A DNA stretch of 64,000 bases from CAVPKN01 sp963832835. Lineage in GTDB: Bacteria > Chlamydiota > Chlamydiia > Chlamydiales > JAAKFR01. Position numbers and translations under genes: made by a program. The stretch's first letter is position 1. Every line of letters begins with the position of its first letter. The DNA lies in NCBI GenBank assembly GCA_963832835.1, contig CAWHVD010000001.1, positions 124,001 to 188,000 on the forward strand. The letters run 5' to 3'. Below, piece after piece: positions 35,377 to 45,207 of the stretch. Under the pieces are notes generated by a model. That model ran no database searches, was not told where the DNA came from, and saw only the letters and a list, made by a program, of their open reading frames with translations.

Positions 35377-36124
35377 TACAGAACAGAGAACTTTGGCTGT
35401 TGAAGAGGCGCAAGGTTTGCGCCACATCGATCTTTACTCCGACGAGGCTTTCGCTCTTTTATCTCAGCAATGGCTCAAAGTAGGCTGGAACCAAAAATAC
35501 CCCTATACTTTTTCTTGGATGGGTCGCCCTATTATCCAAATCCCCGAAGACATGATCCGCCTGCAAGAGGTGATCTATCATCTCAAACCTGACGTGATTC
35601 TCGAAACAGGCATCGCCCATGGAGGATCGCTGATCTATTCTGCTTCGTTATGTAAAACGCTTGGCATTGGGCGCGTCATCGGCGTAGACATCGACATCCG
35701 CCCTCCCAATCGAAGAGCCATCGAGTCCCACGAACTCTTTCCTTACATTACTCTGATTGAAGGAAGCTCTGTCGCACCCGAAATTGTTGCCCAAGTGAAA
35801 GCCCTCATCCAACCTCAGGAAAAGGTGTTAGCCATTTTTGATTCTAATCATACCAAGCACCATGTCCTATGTGAGCTAGAGGCTTATCATGATCTGGTTC
35901 TCCCAGGATCCTATCTTGTTGCCACCGATGGCTCGATGAAAGATCTGCACGATGTACCCAGGGGGAAAACTGAATGGTCTTGGGACAACCCCTGCGAAGC
36001 TGCCCTGGAGTTCGTGGCCGCACATCCGGAGTTCGAACTCGAAACACCCCCTTGGCTTTTCAATGAAAGCCAATTGAATGAGAACATCACCCACTGGCCC
36101 GGTGCTTGGATCAAAAGAAAGTGA
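35360..36124 (+). CDS. CmcI-family (cephalosporin hydroxylase/rhamnosyl O-methyltransferase-like) protein
   Basis: About 254 residues. VILETGIAHGGSLIYSASL (SAM motif with Glu), VIGVDIDIRPPNRRAI, LAIFDSNHTKHHVLCELE and LVATDGSMKDL follow the CmcI/rhamnosyl O-methyltransferase pattern, in which acidic residues bind Mg and SAM. The ATG at 35360 begins the conserved part; the frame is open from 35171 only through the preceding gene. Overlaps its neighbours on both sides (17 nt and 4 nt). Most likely methylates the C-methyl sugar or the glycan made by this operon. Confidence 0.85.
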   Translation: MKYIIDTEQRTLAVEEAQGLRHIDLYSDEAFALLSQQWLKVGWNQKYPYTFSWMGRPIIQIPEDMIRLQEVIYHLKPDVILETGIAHGGSLIYSASLCKTLGIGRVIGVDIDIRPPNRRAIESHELFPYITLIEGSSVAPEIVAQVKALIQPQEKVLAIFDSNHTKHHVLCELEAYHDLVLPGSYLVATDGSMKDLHDVPRGKTEWSWDNPCEAALEFVAAHPEFELETPPWLFNESQLNENITHWPGAWIKRK

Positions 36125-37935
36125 TTTGGAAAGTCTTCCTGATAAACAGGAAAAAAAATACTCTTTTAGCCTCCTGTGTTTTGCTACTCAATCTGATCGC
36201 AGCTTTGCTAGAAGGCACTTCTTTTGTCATGTTGCTGACCAGCTTTGCTTTTTTGACAGGAGAAGTTACTACCACTAAGATCTGGTTCCACTATCTTCCT
36301 AGTAGTGCATCAAATCCTTTTTTGGCTTGTTTGCTGGGCGCCATTGTTCTGCAAATTTTCAGAAGCCTTACAAGCTACGCCAGTCATTGGATGACAACTC
36401 TTTTGACTCTCGACATCCAGAAGGAGGCTCAAAATCAAATTTTCAGAAGGATTTTCCGGATGAGCTATGCTGAGATTAGCCAATGGAAAAAAGGGGATTT
36501 GATGCATCATGTAACAGCTCCCCCTTCTTTTATCCCCATGGTTTTTGAAGAATATAATCGACTTACGATCTCTATCTTTATGATCGGGGCTTATCTTGTC
36601 ATCATGGCGGGCATTTCGATTTCTTTGACCTGCTATAATGTCATTTTCTTTGCTGTTGTCGCCTCTCTCCAACGCTTTTTCTTTAATAAAATTTGCAAAG
36701 CTTCTCAACTGCAAGCAGATCATATTGCTCAATTGAGCAAAGAAACTTCTCAGAGCTTAGAAGGGTTAAAGGCCGTCCATATTTTTCAGAGACAAGAGCA
36801 GACAATCTCCAAACTAGACACCATCTTGATTTCTATCTCAAAGGCTACTTTGAGCATGAAAAACTGGAATGCATTGATCCCTTCCTTAAATGAAAGTTTA
36901 GGTATTTTTTTAGTTGGTTTTTCCTTGGTTGTGGGAACCCTCATCTTGCAAAAAAGTGGTCAATCTTATGCTTCACAATTATTTATTTACCTAACGTTAA
37001 CCTACCGTTTAGGCACTCGACTGCAGCAGTTGATGATTGCAAAAGGCGCTCTTTCTTACTACTCAGGTCCATTAAATAGGCTGTCTACTATCTTAAGAAA
37101 GAAAATGGAACCACATGGACAGTCCTCCTCTTTCCCCATTCCCTTTCAAGAGGTGATCTCTTTTGAGCAGGTCTCTTTCGTTTATCCTCACAAAAAAAAT
37201 TATGCTCTGAAAAATATCACTCTATCCATTCCGAAGCGCAAGGTGATTGCACTTGTGGGGATGTCAGGCGCTGGTAAATCTTCCATTATTGATCTGTTGC
37301 TGCGACTCTACTCACCCTCTCAGGGCAAAATCTCTATCGATGGCAAATCGATTGATGATTATTCTCTAGCGAACTGGCGCTCTCTGTTTGGTGTCGTCCC
37401 TCAAGATGCTTTTTTGTTTAATGAAACAATAGAAGAGAATATCCGCTTTGGGAATTTAGAAGCATCTCATGGCGATATCGTCAAGGCCGCGCAAATGGCA
37501 GGTGCAGATCTATTTATTCAAAATCTACCCGAAAAATACCAAACGGTGATTGGGGACAGAGGATATCGCCTATCGGGGGGTGAAAAACAAAGAATTTCTC
37601 TTGCCCAGGCTCTTGTGAAAAATCCCGAAATTCTTGTATTAGATGAAGCAACAAGCCATTTAGACAGCCACTCCGAACAGATTGTCCAAGAAGCATTAAG
37701 TCGGTTGCGCAGTAAAAAAACATTGCTAGTTGTAGCCCATAGGCTATCTACCATTCAAATGGCTGATCTCATCTATGTCATTGAAAAAGGGAGGATCATT
37801 GAAAGTGGCCAGCATCGCGATCTATTAAATCTAGGTGGCCGCTACCAACTGTTTTGGAACTTACAGACTCAAGGAGTTAATAATGTTCTAATTGGCTCCC
37901 AAGAAGAGCATGTTCCAAAAGAAATTTTTCACTGA
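36121..37935 (+). CDS. ABC-type exporter, MsbA-like, fused membrane and ATPase domains
   Basis: About 604 residues. N-terminal 330 residues hold roughly six hydrophobic segments (e.g. ASCVLLLNLIAALLEG, FLVGFSLVVGTLILQ). The C-terminal ATPase has GMSGAGKSSIIDLLL (Walker A), LSGGEKQRISLAQAL (signature), EILVLDEATSHLD (Walker B) and the switch His in VVAHRLST. The GTG at 36121 overlaps the previous TGA (GTGA); a TTG at 36106 would also work. Half-transporter that should dimerise. As last gene of the CDP-sugar operon it is a good candidate to flip lipid-linked glycan or lipid A-like material. The 3' end overlaps the convergent GT2 gene by 59 nt. Confidence 0.9.
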   Translation: MIWKVFLINRKKNTLLASCVLLLNLIAALLEGTSFVMLLTSFAFLTGEVTTTKIWFHYLPSSASNPFLACLLGAIVLQIFRSLTSYASHWMTTLLTLDIQKEAQNQIFRRIFRMSYAEISQWKKGDLMHHVTAPPSFIPMVFEEYNRLTISIFMIGAYLVIMAGISISLTCYNVIFFAVVASLQRFFFNKICKASQLQADHIAQLSKETSQSLEGLKAVHIFQRQEQTISKLDTILISISKATLSMKNWNALIPSLNESLGIFLVGFSLVVGTLILQKSGQSYASQLFIYLTLTYRLGTRLQQLMIAKGALSYYSGPLNRLSTILRKKMEPHGQSSSFPIPFQEVISFEQVSFVYPHKKNYALKNITLSIPKRKVIALVGMSGAGKSSIIDLLLRLYSPSQGKISIDGKSIDDYSLANWRSLFGVVPQDAFLFNETIEENIRFGNLEASHGDIVKAAQMAGADLFIQNLPEKYQTVIGDRGYRLSGGEKQRISLAQALVKNPEILVLDEATSHLDSHSEQIVQEALSRLRSKKTLLVVAHRLSTIQMADLIYVIEKGRIIESGQHRDLLNLGGRYQLFWNLQTQGVNNVLIGSQEEHVPKEIFH

Positions 37936-38830
37936 CCAATGGTTTTTTCAGCAACTGACGCACATGCTTATAACAATATCTTTGCACTAGATGAGAATAA
38001 CACTTCCACAATCGAGGATGTTTTAACATCTGTGCTACCCGTTCTTTGCAAAGCAGACCTAGTGTGGCAGCAGGGCTCATTTTCCTTAATAATTCACGAT
38101 TTTCTTCTCTTAACAAAATGTCTATGAGATGCTGTAGAGCCTCATTACGGATATGAGGATTACAGCTTGTGGCCTTAGAATAACCTGGCTCACGAAACAA
38201 GGTCAATGTTTCAGGAATGTAAATAGCCCCTTCGAATAAAGCGATCTGAAGGGTTAAAAACCAGTCGCTCATAAAATGAAGTTTGTGCTGGTAGCCTCCA
38301 TATTTGACAAACGCAGCTCTTTTTACAATCGAGCTCAAACCGGGAATAGAGAGATGAGCATACTTAAATACCTTTTGAATCTTTGAGGGAGGAAATATAA
38401 GCACTCCAGGAGCATTTTGGATGAGGGGGAAACTGACATATTCCTGGGGATTATCAATAAATAACCCGACATCTGTGCAACAAATGCCGATCTGAGGGTG
38501 CTGTTTAAGCAGCTTAAGTGATTTGTCCAGAAATCCAGAAACATAACAATCCGTTGCGCTAAACTGTTGCAAATAGGTCCCTCTGGTCTCAGGTAGAGCC
38601 GTCGCATAGGCCGCAGCAATCCCTCGATTGCATGCATGTTTTAACAAGCGTACCCTTTTATCGCTCTTCATATAGAAATGGATCACATCCACACTCCCAT
38701 CTGTGGAGCCATCGTCAACAATCACAAGCTCGAAATCTGAAAAACTTTGTGACAACACAGATGTGATAGCACAAGGCAGCAACTCAGCGTGATTGTAATT
38801 AGGCAGTATGATGGATAGCGGAAGGTTCAT
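37877..38830 (-). CDS. GT2-family glycosyltransferase
   Basis: 317 residues. LSIILPNYNHAELLPCAITS, FELVIVDDGSTDGSVDV and YLQQFSATDCYVSGF correspond to the GT2 core; the usual DxD/ADD site reads ATD. FMSDWFLTLQIALFEGA matches the block shared with the GT2 genes at 24551, 26671 and 27531, so it belongs to the same paralogous set despite opposite orientation. It reads toward the ABC exporter and overlaps its end. Confidence 0.85.
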   Translation of the reverse strand: MNLPLSIILPNYNHAELLPCAITSVLSQSFSDFELVIVDDGSTDGSVDVIHFYMKSDKRVRLLKHACNRGIAAAYATALPETRGTYLQQFSATDCYVSGFLDKSLKLLKQHPQIGICCTDVGLFIDNPQEYVSFPLIQNAPGVLIFPPSKIQKVFKYAHLSIPGLSSIVKRAAFVKYGGYQHKLHFMSDWFLTLQIALFEGAIYIPETLTLFREPGYSKATSCNPHIRNEALQHLIDILLREENRELLRKMSPAATLGLLCKERVAQMLKHPRLWKCYSHLVQRYCYKHVRQLLKKPLVSEKFLLEHALLGSQLEHY

Positions 38831-38864
38831 TGCCTAAAACAGTAGCAGCCACAGTTGTTTTTTT

Positions 38865-38885
38865 GTAACTATTCACGAGCCGCCG
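38865..38885 (+). repeat. Possible solitary MITE-1 end
   Basis: GTAACTATTCACGAGCC matches the right terminal repeat of MITE-1 (inverse GTGACTATTCACGAGCC) with one change; the following sequence is unrelated. Between here and 38983 I see nothing else identifiable. Confidence 0.4.
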
Positions 38886-38983
38886 GAATGCCAAGACAAG
38901 GCGCGTTTGAAGAAACCAGCCCTGAAGCGATGGCAATCATTATACCAATCCGCAAAAATATCACTGCAAATTTGGGTTGTTTA

Positions 38984-39146
38984 ATACCATTTGTCAAAAA
39001 TAAAGCCATGAAGTGGTACTGTATAACACGCTATTTTTGAATGATCCTTTCTCGCTTAGGTGCAAAAGCAAAGACTTCGAAACTATCCTTCAAATCTAGC
39101 ATGTTACCCAGTGCCACTTCATGGCTTTATTTTTGACAAATGGTAT
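38984..39146 (+). repeat. MITE-2, complete copy (163 bp, TA duplication)
   Basis: ATACCATTTGTCAAAAATAA at the left and its exact inverse TTATTTTTGACAAATGGTAT at the right; arms of about 45 bp. TA flanks on both sides (38982-38983, 39147-39148). Same length as the copy at 7116. It lies directly upstream of the giant PARP-like gene, 21 bases from its start codon, and may affect its expression. Confidence 0.87.
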
Positions 39147-39167
39147 TAGCAACTCCTTGAGGTACAC

Positions 39168-42100
39168 ATGATTCCTTCGAATATCCCCCAAACTCCGTGG
39201 CGTGTGAGCCCTGAGGTTTCCGCGCGCCTACAACCGGTTAACCTTCGCTTTAAAGCCGCTGTCCTTCTGCCCACCGACCCTGAATCTCAATTTGTTTTGG
39301 CTCAGTTTATGGCAGACAAGCCCCCCGGTTTTAGCATTACTAAGATCACCTATGTGTATAACAGCTCTTTGCAGATGGGCTTTTTAGCACACCTGAGCAA
39401 TATAGAACATGAGGCCAAAAAGTTTGTGCCCACATCCCTATCTGCAGAACGCAAAGAGGTGGTTGAGAACTGGAAAGATCTCACCTCTCCCTATTCTCCC
39501 TTGCAAGTGACAATAGATCAGGAAGAGCAAACCCTCCATCATGCCAAACTCCTTCCTCTTTGGCATGGCACCTCTTTGCCAAAATCTCAGTCGATTTGCG
39601 AATCGGGCTTTACCTACTTTGGAAAACATACATACTTTTCTGGCCATGGTTCAGGCAGTACCGATATTGGCTATTTTGGAAGCGGGATCTACTTTACAGA
39701 GAGCGCTCAATACGCCTCGATGTATAGCAAGGGAGCTCTTCTTCTTTCCTGGGTCTCGATGCGAGAGCCCTATCCTGTTATCAGCGATAAAGCCTATCCC
39801 CAAAAATGTAGTGATATGCAGATGTTAGAGGGTAAGGGCGCCTTTCATAACTACGATACCCACTTTGTACCCGTCGCTTCTATTCTTCCGGATAATCCTT
39901 ATTGCATGGACTATTACCCCTGTGTGCACAAACAGCCACCTGCATGGCATGAGATTGTCGTATTCCAAAAGGCTCAAACTCTTCCTAGCTTTATTATAGA
40001 GATTGGCGTAGACCTTCTTCCCTCTCTTAGCCCCAACTACACCTTTGAGGGTCTTTATGCCTCCTGCCAAGCAGGAGATCTACCCCAAGTCAAGAGCTGG
40101 ATTCTGGAAGATAAAAAGCGTCTTTTACAAGAGGATGCTCAAGGGGAAAACTGTTTCTTTGCGGCCATCTTAGGCGGCCAGCTTCCTGTTTTAAAATGGC
40201 TTTTGGCTCAAGACCCTACAGTGCTTAAAAAAGAGAGAAAAGATGGCTGGACTCCCATGCATGTGGCCGCCATGCAAGGAGATGCCCCTGTTGTCTCTTG
40301 GCTCCACAGGCAAGATCCCGGTCTCATTCTCAGCAGCAAACCCACACCTTTGCACTGTGCTGCATTTTCCGAACAAATCCCTGTGCTCAAACTCTTCTTG
40401 GAAGAAGTGAAAAAAGATACTTTTCTGATCGAAGAGATATTGAAAAGACCGTGTCCTCTCACCCTGCAGTTTTTGTTAGAAAATGGCCTTGACCCTGATC
40501 TGGCTAACCGGTTTAAGCAAACGCTTCTACACCTAGCTGCACAAGCCGGGCAGGTGGACCATATCGAGCTGCTAATCGACACAGGAGCTCAAATCAATGC
40601 CCAAGACTTGTCCAAAAAAACGCCCCTTTACTTGGCTGTTGCGCAAGGTCACATTTCTGCTGTTAAATGCCTGCTTGCTAACCAAGCAGATCCTAGCATT
40701 GTCGGCATAGAGGGAGATACCATCCTCCACGTTGCAGCCTTCTACGGATACACACCCATTGTAGCCCTGCTCCTCAAATATCCTCTTATCCACTGCGCCG
40801 ATGAAGATGGGAAACAACCTATCCATAAAGCTGTGTGGGGTCATGATAAACCGGATGTGGTAGAGCTTCTGCTCAATGCAGGAGCTGATCCTAATGCCTC
40901 GAATGCTTTTGAATACACCCCCTTGCATTGGGCTGCTAAGCATGGGCATATTGCCAGTGCCGAAATTTTGTTAAAAGCAGGAGCCCGTCCTGATAGCGCC
41001 AATCTTAATCACGACCTCCCCTTTGATCTGGCAGTCCGTTGGGGACAAGATGCGTTTGTCCGCTTCTTTTTAGGGGTTAAACCTAAGGAGCCGGAGCAAC
41101 TACCTCAAGACATCGAAGGGTATTACTGCACACAGCTTCTGCAGGCCAAAAGAGATGAAAACTACCAAGAGCAGATTTTTTATCTAGAAAAGCTCAGCGA
41201 CCTCTATATTCAAAAAAACCAATGGGTACAAGCCGCTAAAATCCTCAATGGAGCTTTTGCTATTCTGGAGAAAAATGGGGATAACCCCCTTTTGAAACAA
41301 TACCTGCTAGCAAGACTCGAGCGCATCGAAGCTCTGTTTTTAGAGAGCAAAGGGTTTAAAGTTCCTCATCACCATAAAGGGAGTGTGCTCGGATATCGCT
41401 TACAACTTAAAAATGCCCGCGTCTTCAATAGTGAGGGGAAATCCATTCAGCAGAGATTAAAGTTTCTCACAGCTTTCTATAAAAAACTCTTAGGCACAAT
41501 CATTTTGGATTCTCGAGTTTTATTGGGACCTGCTCCCGTAGATTGGGCTTGTGTAGGCATGGGTTCTATGGCACGCGATGAGATGTGTCCCTATTCCGAT
41601 CTGGAGTTTGCCTTTCTCATCAGTAAAAAAATCGAAAAAAATCTCGGCTATTTCCGTACCCTTGCAGAGCTTGTTGAGCTCAAAGTCATCAACTTAGGGG
41701 AGACGGTCTTTCCCCTCTTTGGCACACTCTTTGATGAAAAATCCCCTGAAGCTAGCCCAACACTTGGCGGTTTTTCGATGGACTCAGGTGGAAATACTCC
41801 GCTCGGTAAACCTGGCTTTTATGAGCTCATCGACACCCCGGAAGGATTAGCCCAGTATCAGAGCGTCCATTGGATGGAAGCCGATATCATTGCCACCAAT
41901 GCCCTCTCAACAGTGTGCTATGTGGCCGGTGACAAAAGGCTCTTTATGAAATATAACCAAGCCAAGCAAGCTCAGCATAGCCGTGCAACAGACTCCAGTT
42001 CTTTTACAGGAACCCCTTTACGTGAAATACTCGCCCTGAAGCTTTTGGCAGGCCATCTGCAAGAATTTAAGCCCAATCTTTCCAAAAGTAAACAAGAGAC

Positions 42101-45017
42101 AGGCGCTTTTGGCATCAAAAAAGAGCTCTACCGCCCCTTCCAGTCCATTTTAGGTAGTCTTACCCTGTTCTATGGACTTCCAACGTGTTCCACCTTTGGG
42201 ATGATTCAGCAGCTGCTTCAAAAGGGATTCCTCTGCTCTGAAGGGGCCAAAAACTTACTCCAAGCCCTCTCCCAGCTCCTCAGCCTACGCTTTGAAGCGC
42301 ACACCTTTTACAACAATGAAGGGGAGTTTCTCCTGCATGTCGAGCAGGGACAGCCCCAAGACCCCAAATACCTCTATCTCGATGAAACGCGCCTTGTCTC
42401 CCTCCACGAAATCTACAAGGTGCTGATCCCCTTCCATACCTGTGCCGAGAAGTTTTTGCATGCAAAGAATCCCCAGTTATTTAGCAAATCTCTATTTTAC
42501 GACAAAAGTCCTCAAATCCAAGGAAAAGCCTTTGAGCAAAGCCTCCAATATGGCAAAGCCCAAGAAGCCCACCAGCAGGCTGTATCTCTGAATCCCAATG
42601 ATCTCATGACGCAGCTGCAGTTAGGAGACGTCGAAGCGAAAATGGCACAATATCAAGAAGCATTGAAGCGCAACTTGAAAGCCCTTGCGTTAGCTCAGGA
42701 GAAGCATGGCGAAAACCATCCCGCTGTTGCCACAAGCTACAACAATATCGGCGGTGTCTATGCCAACCTCGGGAAGTGGACACAAGCCCTCGAGTTTTTC
42801 CAAAAGGCTTTGAAGATTGAGCTACAGGTCCACGGTGAAAACCATTCCTCTGTTGCCATAAGCTACTGCAATATCGGCAGTGTCTATGACAACCTCGGGG
42901 AATTGACACAAGCTCTCGAGTTTTACCAAAAGGCTTTGAAGATTCAGCTACAGGTCCACGGGGAAAACCATCCCGGTGTGGCCATAAGCTACAACAATAT
43001 CGGCGGCGTCTATGCAAAGCTTGGAGAGTTGACACAAGCCCTCGAGTTTCTCCAAAAGGCTTTGAAGATTAAGCTACAGATCATCGGTGAAAACCATCCC
43101 GATGTGGGCTTAAGCTACAACAATATCGGCAATGTCTATGACAATCTCGGGAAGAGGGACAAAGCCCTCGAGTTTTACCAAAAGGCTTTGAAGATTCAGC
43201 TACAGGTCCACGGGGAAAACCATCCCGATGTGGCCATAAGCTACAACAATATCGGCGGTGTCTATGACAATCTCGGGAAGTGGACACAAGCCCTCGAGTT
43301 TTACCAAAAGGCTTTGAAGATTCAGCTACAGGTCCACGGGGAAAACCATCCCGATGTGGCCATAAGCTACAACAATATCGGCGGTGTCTATGACAATCTC
43401 GGGAAGTGGACACAAGCCCTCGAGTTTTACCAAAAGGCTTTGAAGATTCAGCTACAGGTCTACGGTGAAAATCATTCCTCTGTTGCCATAAGCTACAGCA
43501 ATCTTGGCATGGTCTATAAAAATCTCGGGGAGTTGACACAAGCCCTCGAGCTTTACCAAAAGGCTTTGAAGATTCAGCTACAGGTCCACGGGGAAAATCA
43601 TCCCGATGTGGCCACAAACTACAACAATATCGGCGGTGTCTATGACAATCTCGGGAAAAAGGACAAAGCCCTCGAGTTTTTCCAAAAGGCTTTGAAGATT
43701 AGGCTACAGGTCCATGGTGAAAACCATTCCTCTGTTGCCATAAGCTACAACAATATCGGTGGTTTCTATAACAACTTCGAGATGAAGGACCAAGCCCTCG
43801 AGTTCTTCCAAAAAGCTTTGAAGATTCAGCTACAGATCCTCGATGAAAATCATCCCGATTTGGCCACAAGCTACAACAATATCGGCGGTGTCTATCGCAT
43901 GTTCAGTGAGTGGACACAAGCTCTCGAGTTTTACCAAAAGACTTTGAAGATTCAGCTACAGGTTCACGGTGAAAATCATCCGAATGTGGCCACAAGCTAC
44001 AACAAAATCGGCAGTGTCTATTGGAAACTTGGGGAGAAGAATAAAGCCCTCGAGTTCTTCCACATGGCTTTGAAGGTTCAGCTACAGGTCCTCAGTGAAA
44101 ATCATCCCGATGTGGCCACAAGCTGCAACAATATCGGGGGTGTCTATAACAACCTCGGGAAGTGGACACAAGCCCTCGAGTTTTACCAAAAGGCTTTGAA
44201 GGTTCAATTACAGGTCCACGGGGAAAATCATCCCGATGTGGCCACAAACTACAATGATATCGGCGATATCTATCGCACACTCGGGGAGCAAGACAAAACC
44301 CACGAATTTTACTACGAGGCTTTGAAGATTCGGGCAAAGGTCCTCGATGAAAATCATCCCGATTTGGCCACAAGCTTCAACAATATGGGCAGTGTCTATA
44401 AAAACCTCGGAGAGCATGCCCAATCCTTGCAGCTTTACAACGAGGCTTTGAAGATTAGGCTACAGATCCACGGTGAAAACCATCCCGATGTAGCCACAAG
44501 CTACAGCAATATGGGCAGTGTCTGTGAGAACCTCGGGGGGGACGACAAAGCCCTCGAGTTTTTCCAGATGGCTTTGAAGATTCGGCTACAGGTCCTTGAT
44601 GAAAACCACCCTGAAGTGGGCATAATCTATAACAAGATCGGCAGTGTTTATTGGAAAGTTGGGGAGAATGATAAAGCCCTCGAGTTCTTCCAAATGGCTT
44701 TGAAGATCAAACTACAGACCCTCGGTGAAAACCACCCTGAGGTAGCCACAAGCTACAATAATATCGCCAGTATCTATTGTATCCTCGAGAAGCATAACCA
44801 AGCTCTCGAGTTTTACCAAATGGCTTTGAAGCTTTTTCTAGCATTTGGTAAAGATCACCCTCACATTGAAACAGTATTGGAGTGCTTGATAGCCTGTGCA
44901 GCTATGGTGACTCCCTCTCAAGTCAAAATATTACAGGAGGTTTCTATCCTTTGCACCAAGGTTTTGGGAAAGCAGCATCCTAAAGTTCAACAGCTTATTA
45001 AAATCGTAGGCCAATAA
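39168..45017 (+). CDS. Giant multidomain effector candidate: PARP-like, ankyrin, nucleotidyltransferase, TPR
   Basis: 1949 residues. Residues about 55-285 look like a PARP-type ADP-ribosyltransferase: PLWHGTSLPKSQSICESGF (His133), GYFGSGIYFTESAQYASMYS (Tyr175), AWHEIVVFQKAQTLPSFII (Glu262), giving an H-Y-E triad. Residues 290-660 carry about ten ankyrin repeats (TPLHWAAKHGHIASAEILLK). Residues 795-1150 hold a GlnD/DUF294-like nucleotidyltransferase domain, GSMARDEMCPYSDLE at 799-813. Residues 1184-1898 are 17 kinesin-light-chain-type TPR units of 42 residues. No signal peptide. The start has GAGG upstream. Domain identities are from motifs; action in the host cell is inference from the eukaryotic-type modules. 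Confidence 0.88.
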   Translation: MIPSNIPQTPWRVSPEVSARLQPVNLRFKAAVLLPTDPESQFVLAQFMADKPPGFSITKITYVYNSSLQMGFLAHLSNIEHEAKKFVPTSLSAERKEVVENWKDLTSPYSPLQVTIDQEEQTLHHAKLLPLWHGTSLPKSQSICESGFTYFGKHTYFSGHGSGSTDIGYFGSGIYFTESAQYASMYSKGALLLSWVSMREPYPVISDKAYPQKCSDMQMLEGKGAFHNYDTHFVPVASILPDNPYCMDYYPCVHKQPPAWHEIVVFQKAQTLPSFIIEIGVDLLPSLSPNYTFEGLYASCQAGDLPQVKSWILEDKKRLLQEDAQGENCFFAAILGGQLPVLKWLLAQDPTVLKKERKDGWTPMHVAAMQGDAPVVSWLHRQDPGLILSSKPTPLHCAAFSEQIPVLKLFLEEVKKDTFLIEEILKRPCPLTLQFLLENGLDPDLANRFKQTLLHLAAQAGQVDHIELLIDTGAQINAQDLSKKTPLYLAVAQGHISAVKCLLANQADPSIVGIEGDTILHVAAFYGYTPIVALLLKYPLIHCADEDGKQPIHKAVWGHDKPDVVELLLNAGADPNASNAFEYTPLHWAAKHGHIASAEILLKAGARPDSANLNHDLPFDLAVRWGQDAFVRFFLGVKPKEPEQLPQDIEGYYCTQLLQAKRDENYQEQIFYLEKLSDLYIQKNQWVQAAKILNGAFAILEKNGDNPLLKQYLLARLERIEALFLESKGFKVPHHHKGSVLGYRLQLKNARVFNSEGKSIQQRLKFLTAFYKKLLGTIILDSRVLLGPAPVDWACVGMGSMARDEMCPYSDLEFAFLISKKIEKNLGYFRTLAELVELKVINLGETVFPLFGTLFDEKSPEASPTLGGFSMDSGGNTPLGKPGFYELIDTPEGLAQYQSVHWMEADIIATNALSTVCYVAGDKRLFMKYNQAKQAQHSRATDSSSFTGTPLREILALKLLAGHLQEFKPNLSKSKQETGAFGIKKELYRPFQSILGSLTLFYGLPTCSTFGMIQQLLQKGFLCSEGAKNLLQALSQLLSLRFEAHTFYNNEGEFLLHVEQGQPQDPKYLYLDETRLVSLHEIYKVLIPFHTCAEKFLHAKNPQLFSKSLFYDKSPQIQGKAFEQSLQYGKAQEAHQQAVSLNPNDLMTQLQLGDVEAKMAQYQEALKRNLKALALAQEKHGENHPAVATSYNNIGGVYANLGKWTQALEFFQKALKIELQVHGENHSSVAISYCNIGSVYDNLGELTQALEFYQKALKIQLQVHGENHPGVAISYNNIGGVYAKLGELTQALEFLQKALKIKLQIIGENHPDVGLSYNNIGNVYDNLGKRDKALEFYQKALKIQLQVHGENHPDVAISYNNIGGVYDNLGKWTQALEFYQKALKIQLQVHGENHPDVAISYNNIGGVYDNLGKWTQALEFYQKALKIQLQVYGENHSSVAISYSNLGMVYKNLGELTQALELYQKALKIQLQVHGENHPDVATNYNNIGGVYDNLGKKDKALEFFQKALKIRLQVHGENHSSVAISYNNIGGFYNNFEMKDQALEFFQKALKIQLQILDENHPDLATSYNNIGGVYRMFSEWTQALEFYQKTLKIQLQVHGENHPNVATSYNKIGSVYWKLGEKNKALEFFHMALKVQLQVLSENHPDVATSCNNIGGVYNNLGKWTQALEFYQKALKVQLQVHGENHPDVATNYNDIGDIYRTLGEQDKTHEFYYEALKIRAKVLDENHPDLATSFNNMGSVYKNLGEHAQSLQLYNEALKIRLQIHGENHPDVATSYSNMGSVCENLGGDDKALEFFQMALKIRLQVLDENHPEVGIIYNKIGSVYWKVGENDKALEFFQMALKIKLQTLGENHPEVATSYNNIASIYCILEKHNQALEFYQMALKLFLAFGKDHPHIETVLECLIACAAMVTPSQVKILQEVSILCTKVLGKQHPKVQQLIKIVGQ
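42717..44858 (+). repeat. Tandem array of 17 x 126-bp units coding TPRs
   Basis: Each unit starts CAYCC and codes 42 residues of the type YNNIGGVYDNLGKWTQALEF. Units 5 and 6 (about 43221-43472) are almost identical at DNA level, showing recent unit duplication or conversion. Unit number is expected to vary between strains. Confidence 0.9.
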
Positions 45018-45046
45018 ATTAGAGAATCCGTAAATATTTAGGTACC

Positions 45047-45207
45047 ACAGTGAGGCTGTTTATCCTCAAGACTGATTACCGGAGCTGTTACTATTTTTTC
45101 CAAATAGGCATATACCAATGCCAAATGAACCCAGATATAGGTACGGAAAATCCTTTGATTAAACTGGAGCACAATCAAGGTAACGAGCATAGAGACAAGC
45201 CAGCAAT
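45047..45207 (+). repeat. Duplicated 3' end of the O-antigen polymerase/ligase gene
   Basis: About 161 bp matching 49976-50135 in the same orientation with roughly a dozen differences. On the minus strand it encodes the last residues of the polymerase-like protein but has no gene body. The pair brackets the U-box/Rpn/PARP-fragment module. The remaining part of 45018-45449 holds nothing recognisable. Confidence 0.82.

Noticed and set aside
42604..44423. Several minus-strand frames of 60-180 codons opposite the TPR array
   Set aside because: They repeat with the 126-bp unit and are mirror images of the real TPR codons.
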